NCBI RefSeq assembly: GCF_015351595.1
Contig: NZ_JADKPT010000001.1
Coordinates: 186,001-250,000 of the forward strand
Direction: 5' to 3'
Source of the DNA: Flavobacterium sp. LC2016-12
GTDB lineage: Bacteria; Bacteroidota; Bacteroidia; Flavobacteriales; Flavobacteriaceae
DNA: 64,000 nt
Below are positions 1 through 8,400 of the stretch, piece by piece; within the stretch, counting starts at the first letter, position 1; the number at the start of each line of letters is the position of its first letter. The position numbers were made by a program, and so were the translations under genes. The notes beneath the pieces were generated by a model that was not told the origin of the DNA, searched no databases, and saw only the letters and a list, made by a program, of their open reading frames with translations.

Positions 1-1156
1 AAGTATTTTAGATGGTGAAGCTACCTATGTATTTGATGGCAACTTATCTAACGGAACTGCAACAGGGCAAATTCCTAACCCAGATTTAAAATGGGAAGAA
101 TCCAAAAAATTTGACGTTGGTTTTGATGCAAAATTATTCAATGACAGATTTTATATCGTTGCAGATTACTTTAGTGATACCAGAAAAGATTTGTTGGTAC
201 CAGGTATACCTGTTTCCGGAATTAATGGAACGGGTGCTCCAGGTGCGAGTTCTCCAACTATGAATGCCGGTTCTGTCAAAAATTCTGGTTTTGAATTTTC
301 AATAGATTATAAAGAGAAATTTTCTGACTCGTTTACAATGTCTGTAGGTTACAATGTAACTTTTATTAAAAATGAAGTTACCGAGGTAAATAATGGAACA
401 GGTATAATTGATCAGGGATCTTTTGGAGTTGGTCAGCCTACAGCAGCACGCATGGAGGCCGGTCATGCATTAGGATATTTCTATGGTTATAAAACTGATG
501 GAATTTTTCAGAATCAGGCTGAAGTTGATGCACATCCCTCACAATTAGCTTTGGGAGCAAATGCAGCTCCTGGTGATATCCGATTTGTAGATGTAAACGG
601 AGATAACGTAATTGATTCTAAAGATAAAACAGATATTGGAGATCCTATTCCAGATGTTACAATGGGATTCAATTTGCAGTTAAATTATAAAAATCTTGAT
701 TTTGCAGCATATACTTACGCTTCAATTGGAAACGATATGGTACGTAATTATGAAAGAGTGCTTTCTGATGCCAATCGTTTAGATTATGTTTTAGACAGAT
801 GGACAGGTGAAGGAACAAGCACTACCGTTCCGAGAGTTACTACAAGTGCTACCTCAAATAATGTTTTTTCAGAGTATTTCGTTGAAGATGCCTCTTATTT
901 TAGAATTCAAAATGTTCAATTAGGTTATACTCTTAATCCTAAAGTATCTCTAAAAGCAGGAATTACAAGACTTCGTCTTTATATGGGTGTAAATAACTTA
1001 TACACTTTCACAAAATACAAAGGATTTGACCCAAGCGCTTCATTTGGTCCTGGAAATCAGGACGGAGTTTCTCAATCTCCTATTGGTGCCGGAATCGATT
1101 ACGGGTTTTATCCTGTTCCAAGAACCTATTTATTGGGCTTAAACATTAATTTTTAA
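1..1156 (+). CDS. SusC/RagA-type TonB-dependent outer-membrane transporter, C-terminal part (5' end outside window)
   Basis: The frame is open from base 2 without a start, so only about 384 C-terminal residues of a protein usually near 1000 residues are visible. They are barrel sequence: alternating aromatic strands, long polar loops and a closing strand ending LLGLNINF, the usual terminal Phe of outer-membrane barrels. SusC proteins import oligosaccharides through the outer membrane using TonB energy, with SusD as lid. A SusD gene follows after 11 bases and two GH16 enzymes lie downstream, so the inferred substrate is a beta-1,3-glucan such as laminarin. Family call is firm; substrate is inference. 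Confidence 0.9.
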   Translation, partial: SILDGEATYVFDGNLSNGTATGQIPNPDLKWEESKKFDVGFDAKLFNDRFYIVADYFSDTRKDLLVPGIPVSGINGTGAPGASSPTMNAGSVKNSGFEFSIDYKEKFSDSFTMSVGYNVTFIKNEVTEVNNGTGIIDQGSFGVGQPTAARMEAGHALGYFYGYKTDGIFQNQAEVDAHPSQLALGANAAPGDIRFVDVNGDNVIDSKDKTDIGDPIPDVTMGFNLQLNYKNLDFAAYTYASIGNDMVRNYERVLSDANRLDYVLDRWTGEGTSTTVPRVTTSATSNNVFSEYFVEDASYFRIQNVQLGYTLNPKVSLKAGITRLRLYMGVNNLYTFTKYKGFDPSASFGPGNQDGVSQSPIGAGIDYGFYPVPRTYLLGLNINF

Positions 1157-1167
1157 TTTCAATTAAA

Positions 1168-2667
1168 ATGAAAAAATATTTATTTACAACCATTATAACA
1201 CTAACTCTGTTCTCGACGATAAGTATTTCTTGTTCAGATGAGTTTGTTGATCCTACACCAAAATATTCTATTGATTCTGAAAATTATTTCAATTCTAAAG
1301 AAGATTATGATAATGCATTAATTGCAGCCTATGATTTGCTTCAGTCTTCGTACGTAAATGTTCTTTTGGGCGAAATTGCCTCAGATAATACTTTATGTGG
1401 AGGAGAAAGTCCAACAGACGTAATTGGTTTTCAGCAAATCGACGATATGATTCATACTCCGGTAAACAGTAATTTAAGAGATATTTGGAACTGGATGTTT
1501 GCAGGAGTTCAGAGAGCTAATTATATACTTGAATTCCAGAATAAAACAGATTTTGAAGGAAAAACCCAACTTATTGCGGAAACACGTTTTTTAAGAGCGT
1601 ATTACCAATTTGAATTAGTAAAATGGTTTGGCGGAATCCCGATGAAAGGAGATGCTCGATTTAAAGTTGGAGATGAAAAAACAGTTCCACGTTCATCAGT
1701 TGAGGATGTTTATGCCTCAATTGAGGCCGATTTAACTTTTGCGGTGGCAAATTTATCTCCAACAGCATCTCAAAAAGGAAGAGCAACTAAGGGTGCAGCA
1801 CAGGCATTATTAGGAAAAGCTTATTTGTATCAAGATAAATTTGCACTGGCAGCAACAGCTCTTGATGCTGTTATTACTTCTGGAAAATATTCATTACAAA
1901 CAGATTATAATGCAATGTTTGAATTGGATGGAGAAAATGGAACAGAATCTGTTTTTGAAGTACAATATACAGACGTAGAAGGTGCCGGATTTGGATGTTT
2001 GCAATGCAGTGAAGGTAATGTAGCAGTTGGTTTTAGCGGAATCCGTAATTATTCAGGACCATTATTCTCATCTGGATTTAGTTTTAATATCCCAACAAAG
2101 GAAAGTGCTGATGCTTTTGAAGTTGGCGATAAACGTAAAGATGTTGCCATACTGGATATTGTAGCCTGGGCTGCTGCAAATTCATCATTTGATGGAGGGA
2201 AAGGCGTGAGCTATGGAAAAGGAAATGAAGACACAGGTTATTTCAATAGAAAATACCTTCCAAGAAAAAGAAGCGCTAATGCGGCTGGAGATTTAAATCT
2301 TACAAATCCAAATAATTACAGAGCAATTCGCTATGCGGATGTTTTGCTAATGGCAGCTGAAGCTTATAGCCGCTCCGGTAATAATGATGCAAAAGCCAGA
2401 GAATATTTGAATCAGGTGAGAAGACGTGCTTTTGGTGACAACAATCATAATATTACAGTTTCTGGAGCAGCGTTGACCGATTTTATATGGGCTGAAAGAA
2501 GAGTGGAACTTTTTGGAGAAGGACAACGTTTCTTTGACTTGGTTAGAACAGGAAAAGCAGTTGGGAAAATCCCAGGTTTTACTGCTAATAAAAATGAATT
2601 ATTTCCGCTTCCTATTGAAGAAATTCAGTTCGCAAATGGAAATTGGCAACAAAACCCTGGATATTAA
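1168..2667 (+). CDS. SusD/RagB family nutrient-binding outer-membrane lipoprotein
   Basis: A 499-residue lipoprotein, with signal peptide and acylated Cys at about residue 22 (SISC). Family hallmarks are the helical segment RFLRAYYQFELVKWFGG near residues 137-153, RYADVLLMAAEAYSRSG near 390, and the C-terminal FGEGQRFFDLVRTGKA. SusD binds glycans at the cell surface and closes over its SusC partner, whose gene ends 11 bases upstream; the two are surely cotranscribed. Length is normal for the family. The ligand is inferred from the downstream GH16 genes to be laminarin-like glucan. Nothing is broken. Confidence 0.95.
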   Translation: MKKYLFTTIITLTLFSTISISCSDEFVDPTPKYSIDSENYFNSKEDYDNALIAAYDLLQSSYVNVLLGEIASDNTLCGGESPTDVIGFQQIDDMIHTPVNSNLRDIWNWMFAGVQRANYILEFQNKTDFEGKTQLIAETRFLRAYYQFELVKWFGGIPMKGDARFKVGDEKTVPRSSVEDVYASIEADLTFAVANLSPTASQKGRATKGAAQALLGKAYLYQDKFALAATALDAVITSGKYSLQTDYNAMFELDGENGTESVFEVQYTDVEGAGFGCLQCSEGNVAVGFSGIRNYSGPLFSSGFSFNIPTKESADAFEVGDKRKDVAILDIVAWAAANSSFDGGKGVSYGKGNEDTGYFNRKYLPRKRSANAAGDLNLTNPNNYRAIRYADVLLMAAEAYSRSGNNDAKAREYLNQVRRRAFGDNNHNITVSGAALTDFIWAERRVELFGEGQRFFDLVRTGKAVGKIPGFTANKNELFPLPIEEIQFANGNWQQNPGY

Positions 2668-2681
2668 ATAAAAACATTATT

Positions 2682-4235
2682 ATGAAAAAAATACATTTTA
2701 TTATAAGTCTTTTCGTTATAACAATTTTCAGTGGTTGTTCAAGCGATGAAAGCAGCAATATTGATTTAGATGGTGTGAGTGCACCAACTAATATATCTGC
2801 TTTGACCACCATAGCACAAGATAATTCAGGTAAAGTCACTTTTTTACCTAAAGGAGAAGGTGTTACGCAGTACAAAGTAAATTTTGGAGATGGAAGTTCA
2901 GAATCAGAATATATGGCGCCGGGAGTTACGGTTGATCATACCTATCCGGAAGGAGTTTATCAAGCCAAAATTAAGGCTATGGGAATTAATGGAAAAATAA
3001 CAGAGGTAACTCAGGAAGTAACCGTTTCGTTTTTGGCACCAACTAACTTACAAGTGACTTTGGCACATGTTGTAGGAGACAATTTATCAGCATCAGTTAC
3101 AGCAAAAGCAAACTTCGAAACTTTCTTTCAAGTGTATTTTGGTGAGATTCCTGATGAAACACCAGTAGATTTCATGGAAGGAGAAACCATTAAGCATACC
3201 TATGCTAATGTTGGAGAATACAATGTAAAAGTGGTAGCATTGAGCGGGGGAGTTGCAACCGCTACTTACGAAGAAACAATTACAATATCGAATCCGGTTT
3301 TATTACCAGTTGATTTTGAATCTACAACCCTGAATTACGCTTTTACTAATTTTGGAGGAGCAAACACAGTTGTAGCTAATAATCCAGGTGTAAACGAAGA
3401 AAATCCAAGCGCAAAAGTGGCTAAGTTAAATAAAAGTGCAGGTTCAGAAGTTTGGGCCGGTTCGTTTATAGAATTAGGTGCACCAATTGATTTTTCAACA
3501 TTGAAAAAAATCAAACTTAAAGCGTGGTCACCAAAAGCGGGAATTGTAGTTAAGATGAAGTTAGAGAACTTAACAAATCCTGATATTAATACAGAAGTGG
3601 ATGTAACTAACACTATAGCTAACGGTTGGGAAGAATTAACTTTTGATTTCTCAGCAGTTGATAATGCTAACAATTATCAAAGACTGGTAGTGTTCTTTGA
3701 TTTTGGTAATAATGGTACAGGAGCTGATTATTATTTTGATGATATAGAATTGACTGCAGGTGTGGAGACTTTAAAATTACCATTAACTTTTGAATCTTCT
3801 GTATTGACTTATGGGTTTACCAGTTTTGGAGGAGCAAATTCGGTATTAGCTGATAATCCGGATAAAGCAGGAATTAATACATCTGCAACAGTAGGAGCTT
3901 TAACAAAAGCAAGTGGTTCTGAAACCTGGGCAGGATCGTTCATTGAATTGGCAAGTCCGCTTAATTTTTCTACTTTCAAAAAGATCAAAATGAAAGTATG
4001 GTCACCTCAGGCAGGAATTATTGTAAAAATGAAGTTTGAAAACATGTCAGATAGTTCAATTAATAAAGAAGTAGATGCAACTACAACTGTAGCGAACGGA
4101 TGGGAAGAACTAACTTTTGATTTCAATGGAGCAACAACGGCCAATCAATTTCAGCGAGTAGTAGTATTCTTTGACTTTGGAGTTAACGGTACTGGAAAAA
4201 CCTATTATTTTGATGACATTAAACAATCCAACTAA
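2682..4235 (+). CDS. PKD-domain surface glycan-binding lipoprotein with tandem C-terminal binding modules
   Basis: The start is placed at 2682 because MKKIHFIISL...FSGC gives a clean lipoprotein signal (Cys19); an upstream ATG at 2643 lies inside susD. The 517-residue protein has two PKD-like domains (about 36-117 and 118-203; motifs VNFGDGS and DHTYPEGVY, then HTYANVGEY). Two copies of a ~150-residue beta-sandwich-like module follow (about 209-358 and 366-514), sharing WAGSFIEL, NGWEELTFDF and YYFDDI. The architecture and place in the operon, 14 bases after susD, fit a SusE/SGBP-type glycan-binding protein. No catalytic motif is visible. The binding role is inferred. Confidence 0.8.
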   Translation: MKKIHFIISLFVITIFSGCSSDESSNIDLDGVSAPTNISALTTIAQDNSGKVTFLPKGEGVTQYKVNFGDGSSESEYMAPGVTVDHTYPEGVYQAKIKAMGINGKITEVTQEVTVSFLAPTNLQVTLAHVVGDNLSASVTAKANFETFFQVYFGEIPDETPVDFMEGETIKHTYANVGEYNVKVVALSGGVATATYEETITISNPVLLPVDFESTTLNYAFTNFGGANTVVANNPGVNEENPSAKVAKLNKSAGSEVWAGSFIELGAPIDFSTLKKIKLKAWSPKAGIVVKMKLENLTNPDINTEVDVTNTIANGWEELTFDFSAVDNANNYQRLVVFFDFGNNGTGADYYFDDIELTAGVETLKLPLTFESSVLTYGFTSFGGANSVLADNPDKAGINTSATVGALTKASGSETWAGSFIELASPLNFSTFKKIKMKVWSPQAGIIVKMKFENMSDSSINKEVDATTTVANGWEELTFDFNGATTANQFQRVVVFFDFGVNGTGKTYYFDDIKQSN

Positions 4236-4247
4236 AAAAACGAAATC

Positions 4248-5909
4248 ATGAGTAAAAAAATAATTATAAATATAATAGCATTACTGTCATTATTCCTGAC
4301 AGTAAGTTGCCAGAAAGATGATTATGCATTTGGCGATTTGTCAGCACCATCAAATCTTAAAGTAACAGCTGAAATTATTGGGAAAACTGCCGATGCTCCC
4401 GATGGAGATGGTTCAGGAATGGTAAAGCTAATTGCAACCGCAGATAATGCAGTATCTTATAAATATGTATTTAGTGACGGAACTTCAGAGAATTCTCCAA
4501 GCGGTGTCTTTACTAAGCGTTTTACAAAAACAGGAGTGAACACTTACACTGTTACCGTAATTGCATCGGGTAAAGGCGGTATAGCTACGAACACGACATT
4601 GGATGTGACGGTACTTAGTAATTTTAATGATGAAGAAGCGGTGCAGTTTTTAACAGCCGGTACCTCTAAAAAATGGTATTGGTCAGCCTCAGAACCAGCG
4701 CATTTGGGAGTAGGTCAAAATGATGGAGATGCTACCAAAAATTACTATTCAAATTATTATTCAGCGGCACCTTTTGAAAAAGCAGGATCGCCAACAAGCA
4801 GCTGTTTATATGATAACGTATTGACATTCTCTCTTGTAGACGGACAATTGAAATATGAATTAGACAATGGAGGAGCAACCTTCTTTAATGCAGCATTCAA
4901 AAATGTAGCAGGAGGAAGTGGAGATGGAGACGACTGTTTGGCTTATGATGCATCTGGAGTTAAAACGGTTTCATTAAGTCCTTCTGAATCAGTTGTGACA
5001 AAAAATCCTGATCATGCAACACAAACAAGAGGAACAATGTTAAACTTTTCTGATGGTGGATTTATGGGGTACTACATTGGTCAGAGTTCTTACGAGATCT
5101 TATCTATTACAGAAAACAGAATGGTTGTTAGAGCGGTTATGGGTGGAAATTCAAGTTTGGCATGGTATCATATTTTTACTACTACAAAACCAACTCAGAC
5201 TCCACCAGCAGATTTTACGGAACTAGTTTGGTCAGATGAGTTTAATACTGATGGAGCTCCCGATGCAACAAAATGGAACTATGATTTAGGAAGAGGTGAC
5301 AATGGTTGGGGAAATAATGAAAAACAGAATTACACCAACTCAGCTACAAATGTAATTATACAAGGTGGAAACCTTAAAATTACAGCTAAAAAAGAAGCAT
5401 CTGGCGGTGCTGAATATTCTTCGGCGAGATTAAAAACAGATGCTAAATTTGCTTTTACCTACGGAAAAGTGGAGGTTAGGGCTAAACTTCCAATTGGTGG
5501 AGGAACGTGGCCGGCAATCTGGATGCTGGGGCAGAATTATGCTACTAAGCCTTGGCCAGCCTGCGGAGAAATTGATATTATGGAACATGTTGGTAATAAC
5601 CAAAATGTTATTTTGAGTACACTTCATTATCCTGGACATTCAGGAGGAGAAGGGAATACAGGTTCTAAAACAATTCCAAATGTTTCAACTGAATTTCATG
5701 TTTATAAGGCAATTTGGAGTCCGGCATCAGTTACAACATTTGTAGATGATGTGCAGATTCATTCTGTTCCTAATGATGGTTCTTTACCTTTTAATAGCGA
5801 CTTTTTCTTAATTTTAAATGTAGCAATGGGAGGTAATTTGGGTGGTAATATTGATGCGGCTTTCACGCAGTCTTCTATGGAGATTGATTACGTTAGAGTA
5901 TATCAATAG
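4248..5909 (+). CDS. GH16 family endo-beta-1,3-glucanase (laminarinase), lipid-anchored, with PKD domain
   Basis: A 553-residue lipoprotein (Cys21 in LTVSC). After the anchor come a PKD-like domain (about 32-124), a module of unknown type (about 125-312, containing KKWYWS and a Cys pair), and a GH16 catalytic domain (about 322-553). The GH16 signature EIDIME places the nucleophile at Glu441, helper Asp443 and acid/base Glu446; WPAIWMLG and the terminal MEIDYVRVYQ also match laminarinases. It should cleave internal beta-1,3 linkages at the outer surface and feed products to the SusCD pair. It starts 12 bases after the preceding gene, in the same operon. Confidence 0.92.
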   Translation: MSKKIIINIIALLSLFLTVSCQKDDYAFGDLSAPSNLKVTAEIIGKTADAPDGDGSGMVKLIATADNAVSYKYVFSDGTSENSPSGVFTKRFTKTGVNTYTVTVIASGKGGIATNTTLDVTVLSNFNDEEAVQFLTAGTSKKWYWSASEPAHLGVGQNDGDATKNYYSNYYSAAPFEKAGSPTSSCLYDNVLTFSLVDGQLKYELDNGGATFFNAAFKNVAGGSGDGDDCLAYDASGVKTVSLSPSESVVTKNPDHATQTRGTMLNFSDGGFMGYYIGQSSYEILSITENRMVVRAVMGGNSSLAWYHIFTTTKPTQTPPADFTELVWSDEFNTDGAPDATKWNYDLGRGDNGWGNNEKQNYTNSATNVIIQGGNLKITAKKEASGGAEYSSARLKTDAKFAFTYGKVEVRAKLPIGGGTWPAIWMLGQNYATKPWPACGEIDIMEHVGNNQNVILSTLHYPGHSGGEGNTGSKTIPNVSTEFHVYKAIWSPASVTTFVDDVQIHSVPNDGSLPFNSDFFLILNVAMGGNLGGNIDAAFTQSSMEIDYVRVYQ

Positions 5910-5939
5910 ATTATAGATTAATTAGTAATAATGAAATGA

Positions 5940-5974
5940 GAAGGTCAGTTTTAGGCTGACCTTCTTAATTTTTG
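5940..5974 (+). terminator. Hairpin terminator after the lipid-anchored GH16 gene
   Basis: GAAGGTCAG and CTGACCTTC form a perfect 9-bp stem around a 7-base loop, followed by a T-rich run. It separates the two GH16 genes, so the second may be read partly from its own promoter or by read-through. Confidence 0.75.
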
Positions 5975-5992
5975 TAATTTTAAAATGATACT

Positions 5993-6751
5993 ATGAAAAA
6001 AATAATGGTATTGCTATTGATTAGCAGTTTCTGTTTAGCACAAGAAGTAAAAAGAAAACTGGTGTGGGAAGAAAATTTCAATAATAAAGATTTAAACGAA
6101 AAAGACTGGAATTTCGAAATTGGCGATGGCTGCCCCAATCTTTGTGGTTTTGGTAATAACGAAAGACAAATTTATACCAAAACAAACCACGAATTTAAAG
6201 ATGGAAATTTAGTAATAGAGGCTAAAAAAGAAGATAATAAATATACTTCTACCAAAATTACCACAAAAGGTAAAAAAGAGTTTCTGTACGGCCGAATTGA
6301 AGCAAGAGCAAAATTACCAGTTGGTCACGGTTTGTGGCCGGCATTCTGGATGTTGGGTGCTAATATAGATGAGGTTCATTGGCCAAAAACAGGTGAAATA
6401 GATATTTTGGAATATATTGGCAGAGATCCGGGCATGGTGTATACAACCTTGCATACACAAGACAGTCATGGAAATACAATTAATACCAAAAGAACTCCTT
6501 TTCCTAATATTGAAGAAGGATACCATGTATACGCAATCGAATGGTCAAAAGATAAAATTGATTTCTTTGTAGATAAAACTGTAGTCTATACTTTTAATCC
6601 TTCTGTGAAAAATGAAAATACCTGGCCTTTTGATAAGCCTTTTTATATCATCGTTAATTTAGCAATAGGAGGTAATTTTGGAGGTCCTGAAGTAGATGAT
6701 AAAGTGTTACCGCAAAAGTTTTATGTAGATTATGTACGTGTATATCAGTAG
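5993..6751 (+). CDS. GH16 family endo-beta-1,3-glucanase (laminarinase), secreted, single domain
   Basis: A 252-residue protein with a signal peptide (likely cleavage after LA near residue 16) and then only a GH16 domain. The catalytic motif EIDILE gives Glu135, Asp137 and Glu140; LWPAFWMLG and the terminal YVDYVRVYQ match the larger upstream enzyme. There is no convincing lipobox, because Cys14 is preceded by Phe, so the enzyme is probably periplasmic or released. It would complement the surface-anchored GH16 by shortening imported oligosaccharides. It is the last gene of the glucan locus in this window. Confidence 0.9.
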   Translation: MKKIMVLLLISSFCLAQEVKRKLVWEENFNNKDLNEKDWNFEIGDGCPNLCGFGNNERQIYTKTNHEFKDGNLVIEAKKEDNKYTSTKITTKGKKEFLYGRIEARAKLPVGHGLWPAFWMLGANIDEVHWPKTGEIDILEYIGRDPGMVYTTLHTQDSHGNTINTKRTPFPNIEEGYHVYAIEWSKDKIDFFVDKTVVYTFNPSVKNENTWPFDKPFYIIVNLAIGGNFGGPEVDDKVLPQKFYVDYVRVYQ

Positions 6752-6773
6752 CAAATAAAAGATGAAAAAGTTG

Positions 6774-6826
6774 GATATAAATAGCTTAAGTGTTTAATTG
6801 TAAGTTATTTATATCTATTTTTTTAT
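6774..6826 (+). terminator. Hairpin terminator closing the glucan-utilisation locus
   Basis: GATATAAATA (6774-6783) pairs with TATTTATATC (6806-6815), with further pairing of CTTA and TAAG inside, then a TATTTTTTT run. Confidence 0.65.
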
Positions 6827-7062
6827 AACGTCGCTATTTGTAAAAACTAATGTTTTAACGCACTTTATCGATAAAGTTTAACTTTTGTTTATTTTTTTTA
6901 CTATATTTCTATTAATTATTCTCGCTTTTATTTGCTTTTTAAAATAATTATTTGTTAAATTTGGTCACGATATTAACATAAACTAAAAAAAGATCCGCCT
7001 ATACAATAAAATTACTTTTTAGAAAAATTACTCCAAATTATAAAAACTAAAAAAGTAGTATT
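6827..7062. other. Intergenic region upstream of the ECF sigma gene
   Basis: With the preceding terminator, the gap between genes is 311 bases. It is very AT-rich with T and A runs. I see no ORF and no exact TAnnTTTG box, so the sigma gene's promoter could not be placed. Confidence 0.5.
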
Positions 7063-7647
7063 ATGGCTGATCTGCATATTCCAGACGCTCTATTAGTAAA
7101 GAATTATATCGAAGGCAATGAAACTGCTCTTTCGATATTAATTAAAAGGCACGAGTCTAAAATATATGGATTTATATATTCAAAGATTGCTGATAGAGAT
7201 ATTTCAAATGATATTTTTCAAGACACTTTTATTAAGGTAATTAAAACCTTAAAAAGCAATTCATATAATGAAGAAGGTAAATTTTTGCCTTGGGTTATGC
7301 GTATTTCACACAATTTAATTGTAGACCACTTTCGTAAAACTAAAAAAATGCCAATGTACAGAGAAACTGAAGAGTTTTCTATTTTTTCTGTTATGTCTGA
7401 CGATTCATTGACTATTGAAAGTAAAATGATTGTTGATCAGGTCGAAGTTGACTTGAAAAGATTAATCGAAGAACTTCCTGAAGATCAAAAGGAGGTTTTG
7501 GTAATGCGTATGTATCAGGACATGAGTTTTAAGGAAATCTCTGAACTTACAGATGTTAGTATCAATACAGCATTAGGAAGAATGCGGTATGCTTTAATGA
7601 ATTTGAGAAAAATAATTGATAAACATCAAATTATTTTAACCAACTAA
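7063..7647 (+). CDS. ECF-type RNA polymerase sigma-70 family sigma factor
   Basis: A 194-residue protein with region sigma2 at about 24-92 (FQDTFIKVIKTL, then FLPWVMRISHNLIVDHFRK) and region sigma4 at about 133-184 (LPEDQKEVLVMRMYQDMSFKEIS, with the helix-turn-helix TDVSINTALGRMRYAL). This is the two-domain ECF layout. No FecR-like anti-sigma gene follows; only a 47-codon ORF lies downstream. Its proximity to the glucan locus may be chance, since SusCD loci driven by ECF factors normally carry a FecR partner. Regulon unknown. Confidence 0.92.
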   Translation: MADLHIPDALLVKNYIEGNETALSILIKRHESKIYGFIYSKIADRDISNDIFQDTFIKVIKTLKSNSYNEEGKFLPWVMRISHNLIVDHFRKTKKMPMYRETEEFSIFSVMSDDSLTIESKMIVDQVEVDLKRLIEELPEDQKEVLVMRMYQDMSFKEISELTDVSINTALGRMRYALMNLRKIIDKHQIILTN

Positions 7648-7697
7648 TACTATTTTGAAAATTAGCTCGTTATACTTTATATAAACATATTTATAGT

Positions 7698-7841
7698 ATG
7701 GCGAAAATTTACTCTAAGAAGGAATTAGCTTCTAAAAATCTAAAACCTAAGAAAGAAGTTGTTTCTTTCTTACTAAGCTATTCACAAGCATTGACAGTCG
7801 TGAAAGTTAAAGATAAAAGTTTTGAGATTATAGCTAATTAA
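7698..7841 (+). CDS. Small 47-residue protein after the ECF sigma gene
   Basis: A short ORF reading MAKIYSKKELASKNLKP... and ending ...KDKSFEIIAN, 50 bases after the sigma gene. It is lysine-rich (12 of 47), has no signal peptide or membrane segment, and contains a hydrophobic middle (VVSFLLSYSQAL). It is followed by a strong terminator, so it is likely cotranscribed with the sigma factor. The composition and clean frame argue for a real protein. Function unknown; a small regulator of the sigma factor is possible but only by position. Confidence 0.6.
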   Translation: MAKIYSKKELASKNLKPKKEVVSFLLSYSQALTVVKVKDKSFEIIAN

Positions 7842-7875
7842 ACAGCCCACTATTTTAGTCGGATGTTTATTTTCA

Positions 7876-7942
7876 AAACCAACGAACTTTTGGTTGGAAA
7901 AACTCACTATTTGCAAATAAATGCGGATAGTGAGTTTTTTTG
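7876..7942 (+). terminator. Tandem hairpins and terminator after the sigma/47-residue unit
   Basis: A small hairpin (AACCAA...TTGGTT, 7876-7896) precedes a strong one: AAAACTCACTAT pairs with ATAGTGAGTTTT (7899-7910 and 7927-7938), followed by a T run to 7941. Confidence 0.75.
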
Positions 7943-8400
7943 TTTTTATGTAAAATGAAAGTAAGATAATTAGTTCTTTTTTGTTTTAGATGATATAAAA
8001 ACACCTCTTTTTGTCTGATTTTTCTCGTGCTTTAGTTAAAATGTTATATTTAGGTTAAAATTTATTTGTTTATTCGGTATTTAGTTTTATTTTAGTTAAA
8101 AAAGTTGCTTTTAATACGGCTTATTTAACTAATTGAAGAATTTTTCGTATTAAAACAATTAAATGATTGGATAATTAATAATGATGTCAAAAATAAATGT
8201 TTAACCAATAACCAATAATCTATGAAGAAAAATTACACTACATTATTTTGTTTGTTTGTTGTAAGCTTATAGTGTTTGTATAGAGAAAAATTGAGCATAA
8301 TGAGCATAAAAAATTTACGCTGAACCTATTTTACCAAACATTTTGTTCTGCATAAATAGCTTAAATACACCGAAGCATCTAACAACCAAACCGAACCTAA
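7943..8400. other. Long intergenic region with an orphan signal-peptide-like ORF
   Basis: 458 bases without a full gene. It holds several copies of the word TTAGTTAAAA/TAGGTTAAAA (around 8033-8106). A 16-codon reading frame starts at ATG 8222 and is listed separately. No convincing RNA gene is visible. The downstream TPR gene's promoter should lie here, but I could not place it. Confidence 0.4.
8222..8272 (+). pseudogene. Orphan signal-peptide fragment, possible gene relic
   Basis: ATG 8222 opens MKKNYTTLFCLFVVSL and then meets TAG at 8270-8272. The start is preceded by a repeated ACCAATAA leader typical of a normal gene start. The peptide looks exactly like the first two thirds of a secretion signal, with no body following in any frame. 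It could be a decayed exported-protein gene, a tiny leader ORF, or coincidence. Confidence 0.3.

Noticed and set aside
3335..3673. 112-residue minus-strand ORF
   Set aside because: Shadow of the surface lipoprotein gene.
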